A stretch of 64,000 bases of DNA. Origin: Perognathus longimembris pacificus. Taxonomy: Eukaryota; Chordata; Mammalia; Rodentia; Heteromyidae. Each line of letters starts with the position of its first letter. Within the stretch, counting starts at the first letter, position 1. The position numbers and the translations under genes are program-made. Location of the stretch: contig NC_063166.1 of assembly GCF_023159225.1 (NCBI RefSeq), positions 75,890,575 through 75,954,574 on the forward strand, written 5' to 3'. The notes under the pieces were generated by a model. It saw nothing but the letters and a program-made list of their open reading frames with translations. It had not been told where the DNA came from and made no database searches. This document shows, piece after piece, positions 22,934 to 33,682 of the stretch.

Positions 22934-23060
22934 GGAGGAGGAAGAGGAAGAGAAGAGAAGAGAAGAGAGGGAGGGAGGGAGGGAAGGAAGGAAGGAAGGA
23001 AGGAAGGAAGGAAGGAAGGAAGGAAGGAAGGAAGGAAGGAAGGAAGGAAGGAAGGAAGGG
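22721..23060 (+). repeat. Compound purine-rich microsatellite, about 340 bases
   Basis: Successive blocks are (GA)n at about 22722-22778, (GGA)n to about 22860, (GAA)n to about 22900, (CAA)n to about 22933, mixed GGA/GAAGA to about 22980, and (GGAA)n to 23060. Apart from the CAA block the strand is essentially pure purine. Confidence 0.97.
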
Positions 23061-23072
23061 AAAAATGAACAT

Positions 23073-23402
23073 GCAGAGGCTGGATGTGATTGCTTATGCC
23101 TGTCATCCCAGCTACTCAGGAGGCATAAGAGGACTGAGGCCTGAGGCCAACCCTGGGCAAAAAGCAGAAGATCCACTGGGCACTGGTGGTTCCCATCTGT
23201 CATCCTAGCTACTCAGGAGGCTGAGATCTGAGGGTCAAGATCTGAAGCCAACCCAGGCAGGAAAGTCTGTAAGACTCATATCTCCAATAACCCACTCAGA
23301 AAAGGCTGAAGTGACCCTGTGGCTTCAGTGGTAGAGGGCTTGCCTTGAGCAAAAGAAGCTCAGGGACAGATTCTAGGCTCTGAGTTCAAACCCCAGGAAT
23401 GG
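23073..23402 (+). repeat. B1-like monomer then 7SL-like/Geo SINE
   Basis: 23073-23165 is B1-like (GCTTATGCCTGTCATCCCAG). 23170-23402 is a 7SL/Geo copy ending CCCCAGGAATGGC. Confidence 0.65.
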
Positions 23403-23416
23403 CGCGCGCGCGCACA

Positions 23417-23467
<51 letters not shown>
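23403..23467 (+). repeat. (GC)n/(CA)n microsatellite
   Basis: Five GC/CG steps then about 27 CA units with one TA interruption, beginning at the SINE 3' end. The alternating purine-pyrimidine run can adopt Z-DNA. Confidence 0.95.
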
Positions 23468-23469
<2 letters not shown>

Positions 23470-23494
23470 ACAAGACCTTATCTGAAAAACAACA

Positions 23495-23670
23495 TTTAGC
23501 AAAAAGGAGCAAGTGGTAGAGTGCTTGCTAAGCAAGTGTGAGGCCCTGAGTTCAAATCCCAATTATGCTCCCAAAGCTGGAAATGGAGTTGTAGATTACA
23601 TGGGGAGAGCAACAACGACAACAAAAACAAGAGTGTCAGGCCTTGAGTTAAGCCCCAGTACCGACACACC
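23495..23670 (+). repeat. Diverged ID/Geo-like SINE
   Basis: GTGGTAGAGTGCTTGCTAAG and a second Geo-like end AGTTAAGCCCCAGTACCG, with a CAA-rich insertion between. Confidence 0.5.
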
Positions 23671-24344
23671 CAAAACAATCTTCGGTGGTAGCATCTAATG
23701 GATGGAGCGTTTGCAAAGTTAAAAGGAGAAAAAGCTTGTGACCTTCTTAATGCATTTCAGGATCCCTGTAAGTGGAAGCCCTGCCTGGCTAAATGGAAAC
23801 TTGGGCGTTTCCTATACCGTGATCCCACTGGGCAGATTGAGGGGAGCGCCCCCCAGTGTCACATTTTGTCATAACACCTGAGTGCCTGCAATAAAACCAC
23901 CCTGGATCAGTGCCTGGTGTCTCCATTCCAAAGGGCAATCAGTGCTTTGCTTTGCTTTCATTCCAGCACCACATGGTGGGGGGGGTGGGGGGTTCCTAGT
24001 GCACATCAGACCAACGTGATCCCCACGAAGGGCACCCAGGAAGGTCTGGATTCAAGTGCAACCACACCTCCCATCCGGCTTCCCAGAAACTGCCATTGTA
24101 ACGAAGTTTCTGCATCTATTTCCCAGGTGCCAGGAATTCCAGGAAGACAGATTCGTCCATTTCTTTTCTTTCGTGTTTATGACGACCTGTGAGGTATATA
24201 CTGTTTTGCAGCTTGTTCCCTCCCCTTCCTTCACCGCCACCCCCCCCTCCACTGAACTCTGTGCCTCTTTTCATATCAATAGAGCTGGATCTGTGGCTAC
24301 ATGATTCAAAGACTGAGAAATTTAAACAGTCAGCATTTCACCTC

Positions 24345-24885
24345 CCAGTGAAGATCAGTAATAGTTAACATGTATCGAGTGCTTTATCATATGCCAGGCC
24401 CTATATTCGTTGTTTAACACCAATTATCTCTCATTTGACCCTTGAGGCAATTGCCAGGGAGTTTCAATTATTCAATTGTTGAGGCTTTTGGGAGCCCACT
24501 TGAGGTCAGACAGCTAGGCACCATATATGTTAGGTTTTTAAAGTAGGTAGCCGGTAAAGGAGAACGCCACGCGGTATTCAGGCAGGAAAGAAAGTTTATT
24601 ACCGAACTGCTGGCCTGTGGCCAAGATGATCCATGGCCGGAGAGAAGAGAGAGAGAGAGAGACCCCCACCCAGCCCTGCCTTATATCTAGGGCAGGGGCA
24701 AGGGGTGTAGCCAGGTGGATTAGGATGTGACCTCAGGGAAAGGGGAGGTAACTGCCTCCAGGTCTGCAGGTTACCCAGGTAACTGGGTGGAGACTTAATG
24801 AGGTGGGGGCATCTGCATGGAGCCCTCAGGGAGAGGACCTTACAGGTGGCAGACAGGATTCAAACCTAGGTCCTTCTGGCAAGAA
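24345..24885 (+). repeat. MIR element split by a solo LTR
   Basis: The left part runs from GTGCTTTATCATATGCCAGG to GAGGTCAGACAGCTAGGC (ends about 24528). The right part resumes as GGTGGCAGACAGGATTCAAA (from 24845). Together they give the familiar MIR order. Confidence 0.7.
24529..24844 (-). mobile_element. Solo LTR of an endogenous retrovirus-like element
   Basis: On the - strand it starts TGTAAGGTCC and ends CCTAACA (TG...CA). A TATA-like GATATAAGGC lies about midway and AATAAA sits near the 3' end before GCCTGAATACCGCG. The length is about 316 bases. There is no internal viral sequence beside it, so it is a solo LTR. No clear target duplication is visible. The family was not identified. 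Confidence 0.65.
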
Positions 24886-25049
24886 GGAAAAGATGCATCG
24901 CGAAGGCAGGCCGAGGAAGGGGTAGACTGAGGCCAGAGGAGGCACATCCTGAGAAGCTATGGTTTCAAGGAAGGGCCGCGAGGCTTCCTGGAAGAGATGT
25001 CATTTGGAATGATTGTGTCTCCAGCCAAGGAAGCAGGTCTTTGAGCTTT

Positions 25050-25315
25050 GACCCACATCTCATTTCCTCACCCCTAACTCATCCCCTTGCCTCTCTGGTC
25101 ACCACTGTTTTATTGTCTATCTACATGTATTCTCTACATACAAGTGAGATCATACAGTTTTGGTTTTTTTTGTCTTTTTGTGTCTGGTTTATTTCACTTA
25201 GAGTAATGGCCTCCAGATGTATTCACCGTGGCAAATGGTTGGATCATGTTTTGGGGTTGAATAATATTCCTGTGTGTGTGTATATATATACCATTGTTTC
25301 TTTCTCTTCGTTTGT
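25050..25315 (-). repeat. L1 LINE 3' end (decayed)
   Basis: The + strand reads GTCTGGTTTATTTCACTTAG and GGGTTGAATAATATTCCTGT, the familiar reverse complement of the L1 3' region. Confidence 0.65.
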
Positions 25316-26185
25316 AGTGCTAGGATTTGAACGCAGAGTGCTCTAGGGGAATCAAGCAAGGATGTAGTTTCTGTTCCCTGTGCCAGAAGGCCAGATGACT
25401 GCAAGCCACCTCCTGGGTGACGTGTCTTTGGAGGTGACAGGGATCCGGAGAAGCAGAAACAGCAAGCCAACAAATGTAGCTTCTGGGAAGGCATGGGCTG
25501 ACCCCCCAGAAAGGGCTAAGAAACTCCCAGAGCTCTTGCCTGCCTAATGGACCAAATTCCAGGGCATTCTGGAACATTCACTTCCCAGACTTGTTCTTTA
25601 AGAACTCTCCGACTCACTGTGACCAGCACATTGAACAAAGCCAGCCTGCCACATAATCAAAGTACACCTTTATTTTGGTCACCCAATGTCCCTTTCGAAA
25701 TGTACTCAGAAGAACACACACATGCGCGTGCACACACACACACACACACTAAGTGACAAATCATTGCTTTTGCTATGTATTCTCAGCAAGTAGATAGTGC
25801 TGTGGTCGCCTTAGGTGACAAATACCATCAATTCAGGAATTCAAACGTCCAGTCAAGCTAGTAACCGAAAATCCTAATTTGATTTGAGTTTAGCCTTGTC
25901 CCCAGCTTGGTAGATAGGATGAGTAGCTCCTCCTCTCCTCCTCCTCTTCTCCTTCTTTCCTCCTCCTCTCCTCCCCTAGCCCTAGGTGGGGCTGGGGACT
26001 TAGTGGCTGTGAGAAGGGAGAGGAAAGCTCACCTGAGTGGCCACCAGCCTGGCTGGCTTTGAACTCTCTGGCCCCAGAAGGCACACAGAGCTTCCCCCCT
26101 GGTGTTATGGTATGCAGTTGTGGGTGCCAGTGACACAGGCGCCCCCTACAGGCTACTCAAACCCTTGACCTTGGGCAGGTGGATT
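25316..26185. other. Unique intergenic sequence
   Basis: Contains a short (CA)n run at about 25722-25750 and a pyrimidine-rich CTC/CTT stretch at about 25925-25975. No gene recognised. Confidence 0.45.
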
Positions 26186-26186
26186 C

Positions 26187-26389
26187 TTTTTTTTTTAGCC
26201 AGTCCTGGGGCTTGAACTCAGGGCTTGGGCCCTGTCCCTGAGCTTCTTCTGTTCAAAGCTAGCACTCTACCACTTGAGCCACAGCACCACTTCTGGCTTT
26301 TTTTGTGTGTGTGTATGTGATACTGAGGAATGGAACCCAGGGCTTCATGCATGCTAGGCTACTCTACCTCTAAGCCATATTCCCAGCCA
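26187..26389 (-). repeat. IDL-Geo SINE
   Basis: Reverse dimer with a small (GT) expansion in the linker between monomers. Confidence 0.8.
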
Positions 26390-27269
26390 TGAGTGTGTCA
26401 ATCTTGACCTTGGGGGGGTGGGGTGGGGGGAGGGGAGTGTACTTCTCTCCCTGGAGCTCCTTTGCAACCCCTTTCTCGGTCCTAGAGACTGACACCCATC
26501 ACAACCCTGACCCCTGTGGCTCACACGGCTCCCCTCCAGGATGCCACAGGGTAGGACCCACGTGAGGCCCTTATAGGAACTCTCTGCCTAGGTGGGCCCA
26601 GGGGAACAGTGGCTCCCAGAGATTACTGGAGTGTGGCGCGTGCGCTCTCTCTCTCTCCCTCTCACACACACACACTCACATACACACACACACACACTCA
26701 CTCTTCTGGCTCCCTCACCAGAGCCCCTGTGCAGCCAATTCCCATCAGCCCAGGTGTCCCTTGGCTCTGCAGTAAGCTCTCGAGGGAGTCCTTCCCCCCA
26801 GCTGCCCTCCACATTCTCCCGGGGCCAAGGAGAACCCTCTCTTCTCTCCTCTAGATCTGTGGGTGAGTATCAGGACGAGAATAAATGCAGGGGCGGGGGC
26901 TTATGGCTCATGGCAAGTCTTAGCAGTTGTGAGTCTTATACCATGCCCTTAAAAAATAATCACTGGTTGTCCCAGAAGAACTTTCTTGCAACATTATACA
27001 ACACACAAGTATATCTCTTGAGCCTCGGTTTCCTCCATCTTTGACTGATATTTACCTATTGGGGTTGCTACACTGAAACAAGTGACAAGTCTGACACACT
27101 CAGACTAGCATTCCAAAGTCACAAACTTGCAGTTCCTTCTGTGTAGGACATTTACAGGTGACTTGACCCCTGGGTGTCCTCATCTGTCACACAGCACTTA
27201 GAAGAGCCCCTCCCTCACAACCTCTCAGTGAGCTTTCGTTGAATGAATATGAATAAAATGCTTAGCTTG
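26390..27269. other. Intergenic sequence with CT/CA repeat
   Basis: A (CT)/(CA) repeat lies at about 26642-26702. MIR-like remnants lie around 27130-27200 (CCCTGGGTGTCCTCATCTGT). No gene recognised. Confidence 0.4.
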
Positions 27270-27472
27270 GGGGCTGGGAATGTGGCTTAGTGGTAGAGCG
27301 CTTGCCTTGCGTGCACAAAGCCCTGGGTTCAATTCCTCAGCACTGCATACTCAGGAAAAGACAGAAGTGGCACTGTGATTCAAGTGGTAGAGCGCTAGTC
27401 TTGAGCAAAAGAAGCTCAGGGACAGTGCTCAGGCCTTGAGTCCAAGCCCTAAGACTGGCAAAAAAAAAAAAA
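27270..27472 (+). repeat. IDL-Geo SINE
   Basis: A full dimer with a 12-base poly(A) tail. Confidence 0.85.
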
Positions 27473-28678
27473 TTAAAGTGTTTCGCTTCAGTCTCTACGG
27501 GGTGCGTGGTCCAGGCTGGGAGGTGTTCATACAAGGGCAGGTGGGTTATGAATTGAGCAAGGAGGGTGGGGTCTCCACCCTCCCTGTCCTCTTCGCCTCA
27601 GTCCAGGCCCTGGTTTGGAAAACATTCAGTCTGGCAGGGCCCCAGGGCCCCTGGGAACAGAGAGGACGTCCTGTCCCTCCAAGCAACCATGCCGACTCAG
27701 GGAAATCAATGCATGCCCACAAAAACCACCCCTGGGCTCTGGCCTCTTCTGGGAAATCTGCACACACAACCTCAGAGCAGATGTTTACTCCTGGGCAGAC
27801 AGCTGGCCAGCTGTGCGCTGGGGCGTGGCTCTGACATCTTTAGCCCCCCCCCCCCAGCCTCGTGGGTCACAAGCTCCACATGACCCTATGACTGAGGTCA
27901 GGTGCCCCTGACACCTGTCAAGCACCTGGCTTTCCTCACCTCCCCACTTCTCCAGACCACTGGTTGGGCACCCCCCCCCCACGTCAGTCTGGGTGAGCAG
28001 CAGCAGGTGAGCCCTGTTGAAGAGCATAGGACGTCTTGTTCTTTTGAATCTGAAGAACCAGGTGTGCACCCTGTCCAGCCCCAGTGCAAACCCCGCCCAC
28101 CCTCCTCCTTTTGGCTATGTGCCTTCACCTCTGTGAGGCCCAGGTTTTCCGCTCATCACGCGTGGACTACTAACGACCGGCCCCTTGCAGGACTGTCCTG
28201 TCAAGGCGTGCCACTCACGTGAACAGGCACCCATCCAGGAGGAGATGTTATTGCAAATGGGCACGAGGCACCAGATAAAAACACAGAGCAGCCTCCACTA
28301 GGTCCTGGGTTCAATCTGAAGCATGACGAAAAACAAACATGATCAGAAACAGCAGGGAGCACACCCCAGGGTGTATGTAGACATGTACAGGAGAGCCAGG
28401 CTGCCTGGGTTCAAAACCAGGCTACTCTATCACAAGGAAGCTTTGGAAGCCTTCATTTTGTCCCATTTCCTGTAACATGGAACACTCATGTCCCATCGTG
28501 ACTAGGTGCACTGGCAATGGTGTCTGGCACATTGTAATCCTTAATAAGCATGATGGATTTCTGATAGGTCACACTAGTTTGGAATGTGGACAATCGTGTA
28601 GAAATCACACAGGGTCTTGACAGGATTTACAGGAAACTCATATTTAGTGGGTTCCTACACACGTTTAGTGTGTATGCT
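27473..28678. other. Intergenic sequence with a MIR-like piece
   Basis: 28395-28560 matches a reverse MIR (CTGCCTGGGTTCAAAACCAG ... GTCTGGCACATTGTAATCC). 27480-28300 is GC-rich and unassigned. Confidence 0.45.
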
Positions 28679-28694
28679 AGGAGTCACGCATTCT

Positions 28695-28899
28695 TTTTTT
28701 TTTTTTTTGCCAGTCCTGGGCCTTGGACTCAGGGCCTGAGCACTGTCCCTGGCTTCTTCCCGCTCAAGGCTAGCACTCTGCCACTTGAGCCACAGCGCCG
28801 CTTCTGGCCGTTTTCTGTATATGTGGTACTGGGGAATCAAACCTAGGGCCTCGTGTATCCGAGGCAGGCACTCTTGCCACTAAGCTATATCCCCAGCCC
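28695..28899 (-). repeat. IDL-Geo SINE, young subfamily
   Basis: Young-type bases and CTTCCCGCTC (the GCGGGAAG variant). 16-base target duplications AGGAGTCA(C/T)GCATTCT at about 28679-28694 and 28900-28915 differ at one base. Confidence 0.93.
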
Positions 28900-29100
28900 A
28901 GGAGTCATGCATTCTTACCCAGGCATATGTACACATGTCCATGCATATACAGAAGCAGTGATGTAGGCAATTTGGTTTGGGTTTTTTTTTTTTTTTTTGG
29001 TGTATGGAAAGCTTTATATTATAAAACAAGACGATCACACACAAAAAACCACAGGAATTAAATTTGTGGTTTAAAGTTTGTTTCAAAATAACTACCCTGG

Positions 29101-29316
29101 GGGCTGGGAATATGGCCTAGTGGCAAGAGTGCTTGCCTCCTATACATGAAGCTCTCGGTTCGATTCCCCAGCACCACATATATGGAAAACGGCCAGAGGG
29201 GGCGCTGTGGCTCAGGTGACAGAGTGCTAGCCTTGAGCAGGAAGAAGCCAGGGACAGTGCTCAGGCCCTGAGTCCAAGGCCCAGGACTGGCAAAAAAAAA
29301 AAATAAATAAATAAAT
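29101..29316 (+). repeat. IDL-Geo SINE (first of two stacked copies)
   Basis: The less diverged of the pair, with an A-rich (AAAT)n tail. Flanked on both sides by ATAACTACCCTGG. Confidence 0.92.
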
Positions 29317-29330
29317 AATAACTACCCTGG

Positions 29331-29544
29331 GGCCTGGGAATATGGCCTAGTTGTAAAGTGTTCGCCTCATATACATAAAGCCCTGAGTTCGATTCCTCAG
29401 CACCACATATAGATAAAGAGCCAGAAGTGGTGCTGTGGCACAAGTGGCAGAGTGCTAGCTTTGAGCAAAAAGAAGCCAGGGACAGTGCTCAGGCCCTGAG
29501 TTCAAGCCCCAACACTGGCAACAAAAACAAAACCAAACCAAAAA
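29331..29544 (+). repeat. IDL-Geo SINE (second of two stacked copies)
   Basis: More diverged (GTTGTAAAGTGTTCGCCTCA). Flanked by the same ATAACTACCCTGG, which is therefore present three times. Confidence 0.92.
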
Positions 29545-29687
29545 AAATAACTACCCTGGTAACCATTAACCCAGCCAAGCAATAAGACTTTTCTAGCCTT
29601 TCCAAGATCCTTCCCAGTACCCCATCCAATTTCAGTCCTTCCCTAAAGTAACTGAAAACTTGCAATATTTCTTTAATTCACTTTTTT

Positions 29688-29876
29688 TCTTTTGGTAGTA
29701 CTGGGGTTTAAACTCAGGGCTTTGCACTTGCTAGGTAAGTGCTGTAACTAGAGCCACACACTTCACCCTCTTTGCTTTATTAATCTTTTTCCAGATAGGA
29801 CCTTGTATATTTTGCCCAGGGCTGGCCTCAGACTACAATCCTCCGACCTGGGGTCTCCTGTACCACCATGCCTAGA
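29688..29876 (-). repeat. Old ID + B1-like SINE
   Basis: Reverse ID-like monomer (GTACTGGGGTTTAAACTCAG) followed by reverse B1-like sequence. Confidence 0.55.
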
Positions 29877-30419
29877 AAACGTGTTGAAGCAGCACAAAAA
29901 TATCCTGATGTTGACAAGTGTGAAAATGGACCAGGTAAGGAGATAATAAATCTTTTTTTTTTTGAACTACCATTATCTGGAGGAACTTCTTCCACCTTCA
30001 AATAAGAGGCAAGTAACTACTCCATGAAGATCTGGAGCAAGAATCGTGTTGTGCACAAAGGAACAAAGGAACTCAGACCCAAGAGGGATGGAGACTTGTT
30101 TGAGGCCACTCAGCTAATGGCGGACCCAGGGTACTTTGGATGAGAATCTTCTCCTTGTAGCAGCCAGTCCTGAGGGCAGCTGTGGCAGGGAGAATTCTGG
30201 AATGCTAACTCTGAGGTCAGGGTTGGGACTTTGTCTACTGCACGGATTGATACTTTTCCTTTCATGAAACAGGATTGAACACCATGAGAATTTGGTAAAA
30301 AGATGGATATGAAATCCCAGGTACACGTTAGTGGTCCTCAGGAAACGGCCTCTTTCTTTCCGTCTCTGGGCCTCAGTTTCCCCAGCTGTGTACCTGCATG
30401 GAGAAGCCGGGGCCTCTTG
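29877..30419. other. Unique sequence upstream of the TTPAL CpG island
   Basis: No repeat or gene recognised; about 0.5 kb leading into the promoter. Confidence 0.45.
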
Positions 30420-31080
30420 GATCCCAGTCTGGATCCTGCAGCATCACGCAGCCGCCGCCAGAGGGAGCAAGAACGCCGGCAACTCCGGGAGACGTTGCGC
30501 ACGCGCACTCCCGGGGACGCCCCGCCCGCCCACGTGCTCACGTCACTTCCGGTGCGGGGGGCCGGGCCGGCCGGGCGGGAGTGCGGGTCGGTTCTTGTGC
30601 GTGCTGCTGGACGAGGCTGCCGCCGCCGATTGACCCGCGCTCCGTCCCGCAGCCGGGCCGGTGAGTGCCCGCGAGGCCGGGGTGCGCCCGGGGGGCCGAC
30701 CAGGGGGACCTCGAGAGGGAGGACACACCGGAAGTGAGGGTCAAAGGAGCGGGAGACCCCAGGAAATGGGGACAGCTGGGGAGGGGGCGATGGCCGGAAG
30801 TAAGGGGCCCGGCTGGGTGCGGAGGCCCCGGGGACTCTGCTTTCGGCCTCTGATTGTTGGGGTTCAGGGATTGGGGCGGGAGGAGTGATGCTCCATAAGA
30901 TGCCGGGCTCCGGGTGGGGAAGATCGGCGACTTCACCCACACGGATGCGCGTTGCGCCCCCCACCCCCGTCCGTGTGTCCGCTCTCCACGCCGCCGGCCA
31001 CGGCCGAGCCCCCAGCCGGGGACCCTCGCACACGGCCGGGCACCCGGCATGGGGGGTAGGAGGGCGGGTGACCAGGGCAG
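30420..31080 (+). promoter_or_regulatory. TTPAL: CpG-island promoter of TTPAL
   Basis: GC and CpG content rise sharply here, and this is the only such island in the window. Upstream of exon 1 sit a near-palindromic NRF1-type site TGCGCACGCGCA (30496-30507), a GC box CCCCGCCC (about 30520-30527), an E-box CACGTG (30531-30536) and a composite CRE-half/ETS site TCACGTCACTTCCGG (30538-30552). No TATA box is seen. This architecture is typical of a broadly expressed, TATA-less promoter. The transcription start is probably about 30550-30600. Site identities come from motif matching only. Confidence 0.8.
30560..30660 (+). other. TTPAL: TTPAL non-coding exon 1 (5' UTR)
   Basis: A strong donor G|GTGAGT follows 30660, inside the CpG island and just downstream of the NRF1/ETS cluster. 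The 5' end is approximate. The exon carries no ATG in frame with the protein; translation starts in the next exon. Confidence 0.7.
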
Positions 31081-31161
31081 GCAGCCTCCCTCCGTTCCGG
31101 GGTACAATGTCCCCTTAGGTGCTAATGATGTGTTCAACTAAATCTTGTGGCAATGAAACAA

Positions 31162-31242
31162 GGGGCTGGGGGTGTAGCTGGGTGGTAGAGGGCAGGCTGG
31201 CATGCACACAGGCCCTCACTTCCACCCCAGCACTGCCGAGTG
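31162..31242 (+). repeat. ID-like monomer
   Basis: GGGGCTGGGGGTGTAGCTGG ... CACCCCAGCACTGCC; single monomer at the downstream edge of the CpG island. Confidence 0.65.
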
Positions 31243-31361
31243 ATAGAAATAACAACAAACAACAACAATAAATGTGAAAACGGATGTTTAATGGGAAACA
31301 TAAAAACCCACCCAAGTATGTATCATCTCTCTTCATCCTTCTATGATGGGAGCTTCCTAAG

Positions 31362-31363
<2 letters not shown>

Positions 31364-31396
<33 letters not shown>
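31364..31396 (+). repeat. (GT)n microsatellite
   Basis: About 16 GT units in TTPAL intron 1. Confidence 0.95.
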
Positions 31397-31397
<1 letters not shown>

Positions 31398-32214
31398 TTT
31401 GTTGCTGCGTCCCTAGCACCCATCAGTGCCGGTGCCTGACCTGTGGAGGGTGACCGGTAATTAAGGGATGCAGGAATGGATGGGGAAACTGATTCAGGCA
31501 TTTCGTGTCCACACCGGTGACACTGGAAGACAGAGCAGTAGGAGCCCTGTGCTGTAGAACACGGGAGGGGACCCTCTCTGGGGAAGTTGGGGAGGCTTCA
31601 CGGAAGAGGTGGCCTTTACATTTGGGCCTTGGTGGTGATTCGTTGTCTGGTTGGCAACCAATGGGGAGGAAATTCCAGGCAGAAGGCATCAGGAGTGTCT
31701 GAGGTGTTGCATGAGATTGATGGGTCATTTGTTTGGACTGGCAGAGGGCGGTGGGGAGGTCCGTCCCTCTCAAGTAAACAGAGCCCTGGGTTGGAATTTC
31801 AGGTACCTGTTGATGAGTTGTGGAAACAGCCTCGGGTGGGTCCTGGGAAACCAGGATTGCTGTTGGGTTCATCCCGCAGCATCCCTTTGTCAGGCGCATT
31901 CAGCTCATCCAATAAATGATTATGGAGTACAGGCTGTGTGTCTAATACAACATTAAGTGCTGTGTTAATGAACAAGACAGGCATGGATATGTATCTCTTA
32001 GACATTGCTTATGCGCAATGACAGGTGGAAGAATGCTATGACAAAGACCTGTGGGAGGCCTGTCACTGGAATGCCAGCTGCTTCAAGCCACAGTTCTTTC
32101 TCACCTACATTATTTCACTCTCATGGTTCTCTCACCTAGATTATTTCAGTCTCATGGTTCTCTCTCACCTAGATTATTTCAGTCTCACTATATGGTCTGT
32201 TCTGTCCCTCTCCC

Positions 32215-32412
32215 CATTTTTTTGGTGCCAGTTCTGGGGCATGAACTCAGGGCCTGGGCACTGTCCCTGAGCTATTACTTGAGCCATACCTCCACTTCCA
32301 GTTTTTTAGTAATTAATTGGAGATAAGAGCCTCAGACTTTCTTGCCCAGGCTGGCCTTGAGCCATGATCCTCAGATCTCAGCCTCCTGAACAACTAGGAT
32401 TCCAGGCGCTGC
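32215..32412 (-). repeat. 7SL-like/Geo SINE
   Basis: Reverse copy with part of the Geo half missing, in TTPAL intron 1. Confidence 0.7.
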
Positions 32413-32810
32413 CCGGAAAGTCGCCGCCACCCAGCTGTCCTCACCCTCACCAGGCAGCAGTGTGATCCCAGGGAAATTTAAATTCAATTGTCACTGTACT
32501 CAAAACTCTGCGTTCTTTCATTTAGGGTAGAAGTCAAAGTTCTTACTCACCCATAGAGCTGTGGCCCAGTCACTGGGTCCTCAGGAAGCCTCAGAAGTCA
32601 CCTGCCTGGTGTTCATATCTCACTGTAACCACACTCACCTCTAAAAAAGCCAGGCATGTTCCTTCCTGATGGGCAAGGCTTGCTCCATCACTTCCCTCCT
32701 CTTTGCTCAAGGTACCTAGGTGAGCTTTCCTGACTTCCCTGTTACGATCAAAACCCCTACCTCCTGTACACACAACCTTCACAGCATATGCCTCTTATAG
32801 TAGGCCAGGT

Positions 32811-33038
32811 TTCTTTTTCTTTTTCTTTTTTTTTTTTTTTTTTTTGGCCAGTCCTGGGCCTTGGACTCAGGGCCTGAGCACTGTCCCTGGCTTCTTCCCG
32901 CTCAAGGCTAGCACTCTGCCACTTGAGCCACAGCGCCGCTTCTGGCCGTTTTCTGTATATGTGGTGCTGGGGAATCGAACCTAGGGCCTCGTGTATCCGA
33001 GGCAGGCACTCTTGCCACTAGGCTATATCCCCAGCCCC
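32811..33038 (-). repeat. IDL-Geo SINE, young subfamily, antisense in TTPAL intron 1
   Basis: A nearly unbroken T-run of about 25 bases runs up to TTTGGCCAG. Young-type bases with CTTCCCGCTC. The target duplication is pyrimidine-rich (TCTTTTTCTTTTT). Confidence 0.92.
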
Positions 33039-33044
33039 TCTTTT

Positions 33045-33260
33045 TCTTTTTTTATATTAGCATACATTAGTTTTACTGTGGTAGATTTCATTGTGACACT
33101 TCCCCACCCATTTATAATGGATTGCAATCAGGCCCCTCTATTGCTCTACCCCTAAAATAATTTCTATAATTTGATAGTCATTATGAAGTTATTCCTAAAA
33201 TAATTTCAGCAGGGTTCACTGTTCTATTTTCATACATGCAGTCAACTCCAGCTAGAACCT
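33045..33260 (-). repeat. LINE-like relic
   Basis: TATTAGCATACATTAGTTTT ... TTTCATTGTGACACTTCC resembles a widespread rodent L1-associated segment. Family assignment is tentative. Confidence 0.4.
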
Positions 33261-33466
33261 CTTTCATCCTTGTTAGTCCAACCCCTTCCCACTAAAACCC
33301 ACCCCTCCAATAGAGCCTGTTACTGTTTAGTTTATTACATTTCTAGGCTGCCTCTATCTTCACTGGAACCTGAGCTTAGTGAAGGCAGAGTTCTTTTTTC
33401 CTTCCCCTATACCCAGCACCTGGAAAGGGGCCTGGTACTTCATATGTGCTCAGTATTTGCCTAATG

Positions 33467-33682
33467 GGACTGGGCATGGTGGTTCATGCTTGTAATCCCA
33501 GCTGCTTTGGAGATGGAGGCAGGAGGGACTTGAGCTGAAGACCAGCCTTAACAAAGTTAGGGAGACCTTATCTCAAAAACAAACTGCAAAAGGGCTGGGG
33601 ACATCTTGTAAGTAGCACAGTGCTTGCCTAGCATGAACGAGGCCCTGGGTCCAATCCCAATTACCACAGCAAAAAGAAAAAA
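33467..33682 (+). repeat. B1-like + ID dimer
   Basis: CTGGGCATGGTGGTTCATGC ... ATCTCAAAAACAAACTGC then GGGCTGGGGACATCTTGTAA. A 7SL-like left and ID right dimer, the reverse order of the IDL-containing family. Confidence 0.65.

Noticed and set aside
22643..23203. Overlapping ORFs of 131-166 codons on both strands
   Set aside because: They are translations of the compound microsatellite into Ser, Leu, Arg/Gly or Glu/Arg homopolymers.
30338..31137. Long - strand ORFs (up to 231 codons) across the TTPAL CpG island
   Set aside because: They are Pro/Arg-rich, have no domain, overlap the promoter and first exon of TTPAL, and are expected by chance where stop codons are rare in GC-rich DNA.
33467..33682. 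Considered calling the organism a squirrel or dormouse because of the B1+ID dimer
   Set aside because: Such dimers occur in those groups, but the abundant Geo 3' monomer, described only from Geomyoidea, is the stronger marker.
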